This document shows, piece by piece, positions 1-6,286 of a DNA stretch of 6,811 nucleotides. A program made the position numbers and the translations under genes. The first letter of the stretch is position 1; each line of letters starts with the position of its first letter. The notes under the pieces are model-generated. The model saw only the letters and a list, made by a program, of their open reading frames with translations, had not been told where the DNA came from and made no database searches. Source of the stretch: Rhodospirillales bacterium (lineage in GTDB: Bacteria > Pseudomonadota > Alphaproteobacteria > Rhodospirillales > JAOUPW01). Location of the stretch: positions 1 to 6,811 of the forward strand of contig JAOUPW010000104.1 in NCBI GenBank assembly GCA_029879665.1, in the 5' to 3' direction.

Positions 1-2042
1 ACCATCAAGGTGGCATGCCCCTGTTTTGTGAGGTCCTGCAAATATCGAACCTTGTCGCCGGGGGATTGCGCGGCTTTCCAATCTGAAATCCCGGTATCAC
101 CAGCAACGGCGGAGACGGCGGCGGAGCGGTCGCCCGATAAAAGCGCAATTCCCATGCCCTCTGCCTTCAATTGGGCAATCACGTCGGCCACGTCCGGGCG
201 TAGCGGATCGGCAAAGCGGAACTGGACCGGCGGTGCGCCGGGCCGCGCGAGCCAGAGTTCAGGAGATGTGTCGCCGGATGCCCGTTCTTCGGGTACGCCA
301 CACCAGTCCCGACGGCCGAGGCGGATTTCTCCGCCCGCATTCTCAAGGATCAGACCCGCGCCGGGAATTTCCGAGACACCGCTCCGGGGCGCCTGACCGG
401 GGCAAAGCCGGCTAAGGGCGCGGGCCAGTGGATGGCTGCTGTTGGCGGCGATGGCCGCAGCAAGACCCAGGTCATCGGAAGCGATGGCATCCTTATTGGA
501 AAGCTGTAAGGTTCCTGTTGTCAGGGTGCCGGTTTTGTCAAAAACCACACTGTCCGTTTTCGCCAGGCGCTCCAGTGCCGTTCCCGATTTAATCAGCACC
601 CCCCGGCGCATAAGGCGTGAAGCCGCCACCACATGCACCACGGGCACGGCCAGCGCCAACGCGCACGGGCAGGTGATGATCAGAACCGAAGCCGCAATCA
701 GCAAGGCGTCCTGCCAAGGCATGGCGGTCAGCCCGACCCAGCCGAGAAATGAAATCAGAGCGACGCCGTGCACCACCGGGGCATAAAGCCGGGCTATCCG
801 CTCTGACAGGGTGACATAGCGGCCCCGTCCCTGCTCGGCGATTTCCATCATCCGCGCGATTTCAGCAAGAAGTGTCTGCTCGCCCGTCGCCGTCACGCTG
901 ATTCGAAGGGGCGCAGACTCATTAAGGGTTCCGGCATAAACCAAATCATCTTGCTTAACCCCAACGGGAAGTGACTCGCCGGTGATCAAGCTGCAATCCA
1001 GTTCCGACACGCCATCAAGGACGACCCCGTCCACGGCGATTCGTTCGCCGGCGGCGACCAGCACCGTCATATTCTTCTGTACGGAACGGGGGTCGAAAAA
1101 AGTGCGCGTGCCGTCTTCGTTGAGGACGGTCACGCTACCGGCGGTGATCGATGTCAGGCGTTCTGCCTGGGCGTGGGCGTGACCCCGCGCCCGGAGATCG
1201 AGGTAACGGCCAATAAGGAGAAAGAACAGAAGCATGGTGGCAGATTCAAAATAGACGTGACTTCCACCGCGGATGGTTTCGAACAAACTCATACCCGCCG
1301 TCAGAATAACAGCAAGTGAAATCGGCACGTCCATGTTGGTGCTGCCCCGGCGAAGGGCTGCAAAAGCAGAGCGGAAGAACGGACGCCCGGCATAGGCGAT
1401 TGCAGGGAGCGCGATCAGGGCGGAAAACCAGTGCATTAGGGTGCGCGTCGCCGGCCCGCTGCCGCCGCCCTGCCCTTCGCCAGCGCCCGACCAGACCGAA
1501 ACCGACAGAACCATCACGTTCGCAGCCGCAAAGCCGGCAACCGCCATGGCACGCAGCAGTTCCTTTTGTCGTTTCCGGCTATCCTGTTCCAGAAAGGCGG
1601 GGTCATAGGGCAGAACCCGATAACCAAGCTTGGTCACGGCGGCCAGAATTTCGGCAATATCGCCATCCGGGGGACTCCAATCAAGACGGAGCCTGCGGGT
1701 AGTCATGTTGAGCCGGGCTCCGGTCACTCCGGGACAGCGGGCAAGCACGGTTTCGATCAACCAGACGCAGGCGGCGCAATAAATACCTTCGACCATCAGG
1801 TAAAGCGTCATGGTGCCGTCTTCGTTTTCGTTGGCGAAGGGGGTTGGGTCGAGAATGGGGTGATTTTCGTCGGGCCGGTTGGCAACGGCCTCCGGGTCGA
1901 GTATGCGGCGCTTGTAATAATCGCCGAGTCCCGCACCCTGAATCAAAGCAAATGCCGCCTCGCAGCCCGAACAGCAAAAATCGGCACCGTGAACGCCCGT
2001 TGTTTCCGCAACCTCAAGACCGCAATGGCGGCAGGCCGTCAT
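1..2042 (-). CDS. ccoI: Copper-translocating P1B-type ATPase CcoI/FixI, 3' end cut by window
   Basis: P-type ATPase that uses ATP to move copper across the inner membrane, needed to build the CuB centre of cbb3 oxidase. The frame is open over 680 codons from the ATG at 2042. In order I read: an N-terminal cysteine cluster (C4xxC7 and C23-C24-xx-C27), typical of the FixI metal-binding extension; one heavy-metal-associated domain with CAAC at residues 89-92; membrane helices from about 164-184 and 201-219 onward; the actuator motif TGES at 354-357; the transmembrane metal site CPC at 458-460; the phosphorylation motif DKTGT at 502-506; the P1B HP motif at 537-538; and SGD at 636-638. The window ends just where the GDGxND hinge is expected, so the last roughly 60-100 residues are missing because of the edge, not a mutation. 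The start overlaps the ccoH stop (ATGA), implying translational coupling. The CPC motif plus CcoH neighbour favour FixI/CcoI over a generic CopA. Confidence 0.96.
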   Translation of the reverse strand, partial: MTACRHCGLEVAETTGVHGADFCCSGCEAAFALIQGAGLGDYYKRRILDPEAVANRPDENHPILDPTPFANENEDGTMTLYLMVEGIYCAACVWLIETVLARCPGVTGARLNMTTRRLRLDWSPPDGDIAEILAAVTKLGYRVLPYDPAFLEQDSRKRQKELLRAMAVAGFAAANVMVLSVSVWSGAGEGQGGGSGPATRTLMHWFSALIALPAIAYAGRPFFRSAFAALRRGSTNMDVPISLAVILTAGMSLFETIRGGSHVYFESATMLLFFLLIGRYLDLRARGHAHAQAERLTSITAGSVTVLNEDGTRTFFDPRSVQKNMTVLVAAGERIAVDGVVLDGVSELDCSLITGESLPVGVKQDDLVYAGTLNESAPLRISVTATGEQTLLAEIARMMEIAEQGRGRYVTLSERIARLYAPVVHGVALISFLGWVGLTAMPWQDALLIAASVLIITCPCALALAVPVVHVVAASRLMRRGVLIKSGTALERLAKTDSVVFDKTGTLTTGTLQLSNKDAIASDDLGLAAAIAANSSHPLARALSRLCPGQAPRSGVSEIPGAGLILENAGGEIRLGRRDWCGVPEERASGDTSPELWLARPGAPPVQFRFADPLRPDVADVIAQLKAEGMGIALLSGDRSAAVSAVAGDTGISDWKAAQSPGDKVRYLQDLTKQGHATLM

Positions 2043-2548
2043 TCGGGCACGATCACCCGCTTGACCATCTGGTGGATATTGCCCTGCGCGTCCTGGGCAA
2101 CAAGGCGAATATCCCACTGGCCGGGAAGGGAAAATGTGGTGGGCGCGGCGTACAGTCCGCCCCCCCTGTCTTCGAGAACAATTTCTCTATCGAAGCCTTC
2201 GTGAACGGGGCGCACAAGATATGCGCGGACCGAAAGGCGTGAAAGGGGGTTGCCGTCGGCATTGGCATAGCGGACGCGAACTTCGTGAGCGTGTGTTTCC
2301 GCTGCATCCGCCGGCGAAACCAAAGAAACATGCGCCTGCCAGCCAAGTACTTTCTGCCGGCGCGCGCCTTCCAGGTTTTCATTATAGGCGATACCCTTGA
2401 GGTAATAATCCTTGGTTTCAAGGCCCGTCCAGGTAGTAAGCGCGAGGGTAATCATGACCCCATTCACAATGACGACGATCAACATACCGCCGATAAAAAT
2501 CCAGGGAATCCACAGACTTTTGCGTTCTGGCACGCTCATGGCGGTCAT
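2039..2548 (-). CDS. ccoH: cbb3 oxidase assembly protein CcoH/FixH
   Basis: Single-pass inner-membrane protein of the FixH family, required for assembly or stability of cbb3 oxidase and thought to act with the copper ATPase CcoI. The 169-residue length is usual for the family. A short cytoplasmic start is followed by one strongly hydrophobic helix at about residues 12-38. The family-typical segment DYYLKGIAYN (47-56) comes next, then a periplasmic beta-rich domain. Two starts are possible, ATG at 2548 and ATG at 2539; an in-frame TGA just upstream of the first rules out anything longer. Neither has a strong Shine-Dalgarno sequence. The stop codon overlaps the ccoI start by an ATGA junction. 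The 88-base gap to ccoP is the widest spacing inside the operon, at the point where ccoG sits in many relatives. Confidence 0.93.
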   Translation of the reverse strand: MTAMSVPERKSLWIPWIFIGGMLIVVIVNGVMITLALTTWTGLETKDYYLKGIAYNENLEGARRQKVLGWQAHVSLVSPADAAETHAHEVRVRYANADGNPLSRLSVRAYLVRPVHEGFDREIVLEDRGGGLYAAPTTFSLPGQWDIRLVAQDAQGNIHQMVKRVIVPE

Positions 2549-2636
2549 TTTATCGCTGGCCGTTCAACAGAAAACAAGACACGGTTCTTCGCAAACCCCG
2601 CCCGGAATGGACACCCGCAAAATGGAATGAAGGCCG

Positions 2637-3500
2637 TTATTGGCCACCGCCGAGCGAGTGAACGTAAATGCTCACCTGTTTCAGGGACACGGGATCAAGT
2701 CGGCCTTCCCAAGAAGGCATGACGCCGAGCTTGGGCCGGGTAATTTGGCCGATAATGGACGCACGGTTTCCGCTATGGAGCCAGATCACGTCGGTCAGAT
2801 TGGGTGCGCCCAGTTCCTTATTGCCCTTGCCGTTATCGCCATGACAAGCCGCGCATTCCGCAGCAAAAACTTTTTCGCCGCGCTTTGCCGAGTCACTGCC
2901 GCCGCCGCCGGAAAGTGACAGAACATAATCGGCCACGTCGGCGATTTGCGCCTCGGTCAGGAGCTTCTCGGCGCCAAACGGAGGCATTTCGCTGACGCGG
3001 GCTTCATCGTGGCCGCTACGTATGCCGTAGCGGATGGACGTATAGATGCTTTCCACGTTTCCGCCCCACAGCCAGTCGTCATCGGCGAGGCTCGGATACC
3101 CCACGTTGCCCGATCCAGCAGCGGCATGGCAGGGCGCACAGTTCTCAGCAAAAATGGCACGGCCCCCGGCCATGGCGTAGGTTCGAAGCTCGTTGTCCTT
3201 GGCAATATCGGTCACGCTTGCGCTTTCAAAACGGCTTATCCAGCCGGAACGGCTTTTTTTAACCTCAGCCAGGGTCTTGGCATGCTCCGCCCGCGAGGAA
3301 TAACCGATGGCGCCCTTGGTGAAGTCACTTAAGGATGGCCACGCGGGATAGACGATCCAGTAGCCGACCGCCCAGACGATTGTCGCGTAAAACACGTAGA
3401 GCCACCAGCGGGGCAAGGGCGTGTTCAATTCCTTGAGCCCATCCCATTCATGACCGGTGGTTTCGCGGCCGCTGAGAGCGTCCTTTTCAGCTTCAGCCAT
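2637..3500 (-). CDS. ccoP: cbb3 cytochrome c oxidase diheme subunit CcoP/FixP
   Basis: Membrane-anchored diheme cytochrome c subunit that takes electrons from soluble or membrane cytochrome c and hands them to CcoO. It has 287 residues, a normal family length. The N-terminal FixP domain holds the conserved stretch HEWDGLKELNTPLPRWW (17-33), followed by one membrane helix at about 32-52. Two periplasmic cytochrome c domains follow: CAPCH at 121-125 with the likely axial Met at 172 (MPPFG), and CAACH at 216-220 with the likely axial Met at 261 (MPSW). A GGAG ribosome-binding site lies 7 bases before the ATG, inside the end of ccoQ; the start overlaps the ccoQ stop in the sequence ATGGCTGA. Both heme sites are complete, so I expect a functional subunit. 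Confidence 0.97.
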   Translation of the reverse strand: MAEAEKDALSGRETTGHEWDGLKELNTPLPRWWLYVFYATIVWAVGYWIVYPAWPSLSDFTKGAIGYSSRAEHAKTLAEVKKSRSGWISRFESASVTDIAKDNELRTYAMAGGRAIFAENCAPCHAAAGSGNVGYPSLADDDWLWGGNVESIYTSIRYGIRSGHDEARVSEMPPFGAEKLLTEAQIADVADYVLSLSGGGGSDSAKRGEKVFAAECAACHGDNGKGNKELGAPNLTDVIWLHSGNRASIIGQITRPKLGVMPSWEGRLDPVSLKQVSIYVHSLGGGQ

Positions 3501-3666
3501 GATCAGTCTCCGTCAAATCATCCTCGAACACGATCCGGGCATCTTGCTCGAACCGTTCCTTGTTCTTCGGCCAATAGGCCCACACTACTATTCCCAGGAA
3601 GGCGATCATCAGCCAGACCCCCCAGAAGGGACGCGCCATTTCGGAAAGTGCCATCCAATCCATCAT
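3493..3666 (-). CDS. ccoQ: cbb3 oxidase small subunit CcoQ/FixQ
   Basis: Small membrane subunit of cbb3 oxidase, linked in other bacteria to stability of the complex. I translated it directly: 57 codons if the first ATG (3666) is used, 56 from the second (3663). It has the typical FixQ form: a short start (MMDWMALSEMARPFWG), one hydrophobic helix at about residues 14-32, then YWPKNKERFEQDA, a charged and acidic cytoplasmic tail. The family is only weakly conserved in sequence, so the call rests on size, the single helix, the YWPxNK-type boundary and position between ccoO and ccoP. It starts 7 bases after the ccoO stop, and its TGA lies inside the ccoP start region (ATGGCTGA). Confidence 0.92.
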   Translation of the reverse strand: MMDWMALSEMARPFWGVWLMIAFLGIVVWAYWPKNKERFEQDARIVFEDDLTETDHG

Positions 3667-3669
3667 GTG

Positions 3670-3674
3670 CCTCC
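3670..3674 (-). promoter_or_regulatory. Ribosome-binding site of ccoQ, deciding between two starts
   Basis: The minus strand reads TTAGGAGGCACATGATGG, with GGAGG touching the ccoO TAG stop. The core is only 3 bases from the first ATG (3666) and 6 bases from the second (3663). The usual optimum of roughly 5-9 bases favours the second ATG, so the mature product may begin MDWMALSE rather than MMDWMALSE. Confidence 0.7.
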
Positions 3675-4393
3675 TAACGATAGGCCATTTCAGGCTTGAA
3701 GCTGGTGAAATCCACCAACGTGCCCAGCATTTGCAAATAGGCGATCAAGGCGTCGAGTTCCGTAACCCGCGAAGGATCACCATCGAAATCGCCGATAACG
3801 ACTTTGGGATAACGCTGCTTCAACTCGTCCGCGTCGCCGTTTTCACCGTTGCCCTGGGTTTTTAAATCCTTGGCGGCATTGGCGATCTGTTCGTCGCTGT
3901 AGGGGACGCCAAGGGCGGCAAGGGTCTTCAGGTGATCCGCGATATCATCGAACGAAAGCTCGGTTTTGGCCATGAAGGAATATCCGGGCATAATCGATTC
4001 CGGGACCACGCTACGCGGATTGATCAAATGCGCCACATGCCAGTCGTTGGAGTATTTGCCTCCGACGCGGGCGAGATCGGGCCCGGTCCGCTTCGACCCC
4101 CACTGGAAAGGCTTATCATACATACTTTCCGCAGCGAGGCTGTAGTTGCCATAGCGTTCGCTTTCGTCGCGGAAAGGGCGGATCATCTGGCTGTGGCAGA
4201 GATAGCATCCTTCGCGAACGTAGATATTACGTCCGGCAAGCTCCAACGGCGAATAGGGGCGCATGCCGTCCACTTTTTCGATGGTTGAATCCATGGTGTA
4301 AAGCGGAACCATCTGCACCAGCCCGCCAATGGAAATGGTGATAAGGATACCGATGGCGAGAAGGATGATATTCGTTTCAAATTTATTTTGCAT
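3674..4393 (-). CDS. ccoO: cbb3 cytochrome c oxidase monoheme subunit CcoO/FixO
   Basis: Membrane-anchored monoheme cytochrome c subunit carrying electrons from CcoP to the CcoN active site. It has 239 residues, normal for the family. One N-terminal membrane anchor lies at about residues 8-29. The heme motif CYLCH is at 63-67, followed by the family signature QMIRPFRDESERYG and then FQWGSKRTGPDLARVGG (96-112). The likely axial methionine is Met135 in IMPGYSF. Near the C-terminus a conserved ALIAYLQMLGT helix closes the cytochrome fold. The gene starts 15 bases after the ccoN stop, behind a very strong Shine-Dalgarno sequence, and ends 7 bases before ccoQ. Nothing is missing. Confidence 0.97.
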   Translation of the reverse strand: MQNKFETNIILLAIGILITISIGGLVQMVPLYTMDSTIEKVDGMRPYSPLELAGRNIYVREGCYLCHSQMIRPFRDESERYGNYSLAAESMYDKPFQWGSKRTGPDLARVGGKYSNDWHVAHLINPRSVVPESIMPGYSFMAKTELSFDDIADHLKTLAALGVPYSDEQIANAAKDLKTQGNGENGDADELKQRYPKVVIGDFDGDPSRVTELDALIAYLQMLGTLVDFTSFKPEMAYR

Positions 4394-4400
4394 ATCTTAT

Positions 4401-4408
4401 CCTCCCCC
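4401..4408 (-). promoter_or_regulatory. Strong ribosome-binding site of ccoO
   Basis: The minus strand reads GGGGGAGG, directly after the ccoN TGA stop and 7 bases before the ccoO ATG. It is the strongest Shine-Dalgarno match in the operon, and it supports reading 4393 as the start and equimolar expression of CcoN and CcoO from one message. Confidence 0.75.
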
Positions 4409-5881
4409 TCAACCGGCTGAACTAACGGCGGGTTCGGCAAACGAAGACTCTTCGCGCAACTCCCCCTTCGTCGTCTTCCACAGGTTGTAAACCATGATCA
4501 GCGCGCCCAGCAGGAACAGGACCCCGCCCAGCGCCCGGATGATGTAATAGGGGTGCATGGCTTCAACCGTTTCAATAAACGAATATTGCAGAAAGCCGAA
4601 GGAGTCGTAGGAACGCCACATAAGTCCCTGCATGATACCGGAAACCCACATCGAGGTGATGTAGAGCACGATACCGATGGTGGCGATCCAGAAATGCCAA
4701 GTCACCAGTTCCAGGCTGTAAAGCCGTTTCCGATTCCACAGTTTGGGAACCAGGAAGTAGATGGTGCCAAAGCTGACGAAAGCCACCCAGCCGAGCGCGC
4801 CGGAATGGACATGGCCGATGGTCCAATCGGTGAAGTGGCTAAGCGAGTTCACCGCCTTGATTGACATCATCGGCCCTTCAAAAGTGCTCATGCCGTAAAA
4901 TCCGACCGAGGTGATCATAAAACGGATAATGGGGTCGGTGCGCAGTTTGTCCCAGGCGCCAGATAGGGTCATGAACCCGTTGATCATTCCGCCCCACGAG
5001 GGCATCCACAACATTATCGAAAAGGTCATCCCCAGAGTCTGCGCCCAATCGGGCAGGGCCGTATAAAACAGGTGGTGGGGGCCCGCCCAGATATAAAGGA
5101 AAACCAGGGACCAGAAATGAATTACCGATAGACGGTAGGAATAGACCGGCCGCTCCGCCTGCTTCGGCACGAAATAATACATCATGCCGAGAAATCCCGC
5201 CGTCAGGAAAAAACCGACTGCGTTATGCCCATACCACCACTGGGTCATGGCGTCCTGGACGCCGGACCAGATTATGTAGCTTTTCGCGCCCATGAACGAC
5301 ACCGGCAGGGACGCGTTATTGACCAAGTGCAGGACCGCAATGGTCAGGATGAACGCCATGAAGAACCAGTTGGCGACATAGATGTGCGGCTGGTTGCGCT
5401 TCAGCACGGTACCAGTGAACACCACCAGATAGGCAACCCACACGATGGTCAGCCACAGGTCCACATACCATTCGGGTTCCGCGTATTCCTTACCCTGGGT
5501 GATGCCCAGCACGTACCCCAACGCCGCCAGGACGATAAAAATCTGATAACCCCAGAAAACGAAACCGGCCAGCAATGGCCCCCCGAAAAGAGTTGCCTGG
5601 CAAGTGCGCTGCACCACATAGAGGCTTGACCCGATGAGGATGGAGCCGCCGAAGGCGAAGATCACCGCCGAAGTGTGCACCGGACGCAGGCGCCCGAAAG
5701 TGGTCCACTCCAAGTCCAGGTTGAGGACCGGAAACGCGAGCTGAAAGGCGATAATAACGCCGACCAAAAACCCGACGACGCCCCACAACACGGCGGCGAC
5801 GGTAAAGTTTCGGACGATATCCATATTGTAGACAGGAAGGGCGGACTCTGTTGTGCCCGAGACGGCGCCGGTTGGGGACAT
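4409..5881 (-). CDS. ccoN: cbb3 cytochrome c oxidase catalytic subunit CcoN/FixN
   Basis: Catalytic heme-copper oxidase subunit (C family) that reduces oxygen to water at low oxygen levels and pumps protons. It has 490 residues and about 12 predicted membrane helices, normal for CcoN. The ligands I can see are His69 (RPVHTS) and His359 for low-spin heme b; His219 (WWYGHN) plus His269-His270 (AGPHH) for CuB; and His357 in [10 protein letters not shown] for heme b3. Tyr263, six residues before the HH pair, fits the cbb3-specific cross-linked tyrosine on helix VII. The start at 5881 has a GGGAGAGAG ribosome-binding site at 5894-5886. It is the first gene of the operon, with 405 bases upstream before dctP. 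The absence of a helix-VI tyrosine motif and the partner genes exclude an aa3-type or NorB assignment. Confidence 0.98.
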   Translation of the reverse strand: MSPTGAVSGTTESALPVYNMDIVRNFTVAAVLWGVVGFLVGVIIAFQLAFPVLNLDLEWTTFGRLRPVHTSAVIFAFGGSILIGSSLYVVQRTCQATLFGGPLLAGFVFWGYQIFIVLAALGYVLGITQGKEYAEPEWYVDLWLTIVWVAYLVVFTGTVLKRNQPHIYVANWFFMAFILTIAVLHLVNNASLPVSFMGAKSYIIWSGVQDAMTQWWYGHNAVGFFLTAGFLGMMYYFVPKQAERPVYSYRLSVIHFWSLVFLYIWAGPHHLFYTALPDWAQTLGMTFSIMLWMPSWGGMINGFMTLSGAWDKLRTDPIIRFMITSVGFYGMSTFEGPMMSIKAVNSLSHFTDWTIGHVHSGALGWVAFVSFGTIYFLVPKLWNRKRLYSLELVTWHFWIATIGIVLYITSMWVSGIMQGLMWRSYDSFGFLQYSFIETVEAMHPYYIIRALGGVLFLLGALIMVYNLWKTTKGELREESSFAEPAVSSAG

Positions 5882-5885
5882 AAGA

Positions 5886-5894
5886 CTCTCTCCC
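5886..5894 (-). promoter_or_regulatory. Ribosome-binding site of ccoN
   Basis: The minus strand reads GGGAGAGAG, with the GGGAG core 8 bases before the ATG at 5881. It fixes the start of the first operon gene. Confidence 0.65.
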
Positions 5895-5916
5895 GGTTGA
5901 AGGCAATCAGTGCCTG

Positions 5917-5945
5917 ATAATAGTCATAACTGGCTCAGACTCACT
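5917..5945 (-). promoter_or_regulatory. Weak candidate promoter for the cco operon
   Basis: On the minus strand, TATTAT (5922-5917) differs from the sigma-70 -10 consensus at one base. The hexamer 17 bases upstream, AGTGAG (5945-5940), matches the -35 consensus poorly, so an activator would be needed if this is the real promoter. Transcription would begin near 5910, giving a leader of about 30 bases. A GAGTC/GACTC repeat cluster lies where an activator might bind. This is inference from motif position only; other AT-rich stretches upstream could serve instead. Confidence 0.25.
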
Positions 5946-5981
5946 ACTTTTTTTGAGTCGTTGATATTTTTCTTGAGACTC
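5938..5981. repeat. Three GACTC/GAGTC copies forming nested inverted repeats
   Basis: On the plus strand GACTC lies at 5938-5942, GAGTC at 5955-5959 and GACTC again at 5977-5981. The middle copy is inverted relative to each outer copy, with spacers of 12 and 17 bases that are T-rich. TTGAG also occurs twice (5953-5957 and 5973-5977), with TTGAT at 5961-5965. The cluster sits about 60-100 bases before ccoN, a natural place for a regulator site. I cannot match it to a known operator. Confidence 0.45.
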
Positions 5982-6048
5982 CTGCGCGCAAAGTGCAAGA
6001 GAGCATCCTGCTTAGAATCGCAATAATGTATGCCATTCCCGGTTTATG

Positions 6049-6070
6049 GTATTTCATTCGCGTAAAATAC
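6049..6070. repeat. 22-base inverted repeat GTATTT-N10-AAATAC
   Basis: Perfect 6-base arms GTATTT (6049-6054) and AAATAC (6065-6070) are separated by 10 bases. The form suits a dimeric regulator, but it overlaps the T-rich tail of the neighbouring terminator-like hairpin and may be chance in AT-rich sequence. Confidence 0.25.
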
Positions 6071-6112
6071 AATAAAATTAGAGGGCAAAACCGCGTCCGA
6101 CCACGTGCCCTC
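6070..6112 (-). terminator. Terminator-like hairpin with T-rich tail
   Basis: On the minus strand a perfect 7-bp stem GAGGGCA/TGCCCTC (6112-6106 with 6087-6081) with an 18-base loop is followed by TAATTTTATTG and further T's. No T-run follows on the plus strand, so it acts, if at all, on minus-strand transcripts. It would end the candidate small RNA and insulate ccoN from transcription starting upstream. The tail is interrupted by A's and the loop is long, so strength is uncertain. Confidence 0.5.
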
Positions 6113-6161
6113 AGGGTCGAAGGGATCGGTCAGGAGGACCGGTCCGTCAGAAATTCGACCC
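6072..6161 (-). ncRNA. Candidate small structured RNA between dctP and ccoN
   Basis: Read on the minus strand, this roughly 90-base stretch has the parts of a free-standing small RNA. A TATAGT -10-like hexamer (6171-6166) stands just before it. An outer 8-bp perfect stem GGGTCGAA/TTCGACCC (6161-6154 with 6121-6114) encloses an inner 5-bp hairpin CGGTC/GACCG (6141-6137 with 6131-6127). The inner loop is CTCCT, an anti-Shine-Dalgarno sequence. Then comes a 7-bp hairpin GAGGGCA/TGCCCTC followed by a T-rich tail. Loops with CUCCU-type sequence are known from several alphaproteobacterial small RNAs, but I recognise no specific family here. No good -35 box is visible. A competing fold exists because GGACCGGTCC (6136-6145) is self-complementary. 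It could instead be a leader or debris. Confidence 0.4.
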
Positions 6162-6196
6162 CGGCACTATACTGAAATTGACCGCTGTTTGGGCTG

Positions 6197-6260
6197 ATTT
6201 TTAAACAAATGAAGCCCGACCCGACGACCTGCGCGTTAGCGCGTTGTCGCCGAATCGGGC
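6197..6260 (-). terminator. Long terminator hairpin downstream of dctP
   Basis: On the minus strand GCCCGATTCGGCGAC (6260-6246) pairs with GTCGTCGGGTCGGGC (6228-6214) over 15 positions, three of them G-U wobbles. An inner GCGC-TAAC-GCGC helix caps it. The transcript then reads TTCATTTGTTT, a moderately U-rich tail. It starts about 27 bases after the dctP stop, so it most likely ends dctP transcription and separates it from the oxidase operon. Confidence 0.75.
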
Positions 6261-6286
6261 ACCTTGGAAACGGGAGTCTTAAATTG

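Noticed and set aside
1..2042. ccoI as a broken or frameshifted gene because no complete open frame is present
   Set aside because: Direct translation from the ATG at 2042 stays open with all motifs in one frame to the left edge; it is only cut by the window.
10..2722. Many plus-strand open frames of 60-212 codons opposite ccoI, ccoH and ccoP
   Set aside because: They lie antisense to clearly conserved genes, have arginine/proline/alanine-rich low-quality translations and match no family I know. They are shadows of GC-rich coding sequence.
5897..5910. TTGAAGGCAATCAG as an FNR/FixK site
   Set aside because: It has two mismatches to TTGAT-N4-ATCAA and ends 16 bases before the ccoN start codon, too close for activation of this operon. 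A repressor role cannot be excluded but has no support.
5986..6012. Sigma-54 promoter reading AGGATGCTCTCTTGCA on the minus strand
   Set aside because: The GG-N10-GC spacing and TTGCA fit, but the -24 element matches poorly beyond GG, and no enhancer site is visible.
6114..6170. tRNA or tRNA remnant suggested by GGGTCGAATTTC, which resembles a T-arm
   Set aside because: No acceptor stem, anticodon arm or CCA-proximal pairing can be built around it; the arms pair instead as a simple 8-bp stem.
5993..6175. A 60-codon plus-strand frame in the dctP-ccoN gap
   Set aside because: It has no convincing ribosome-binding site, no recognisable protein features, and runs across the two minus-strand hairpins.
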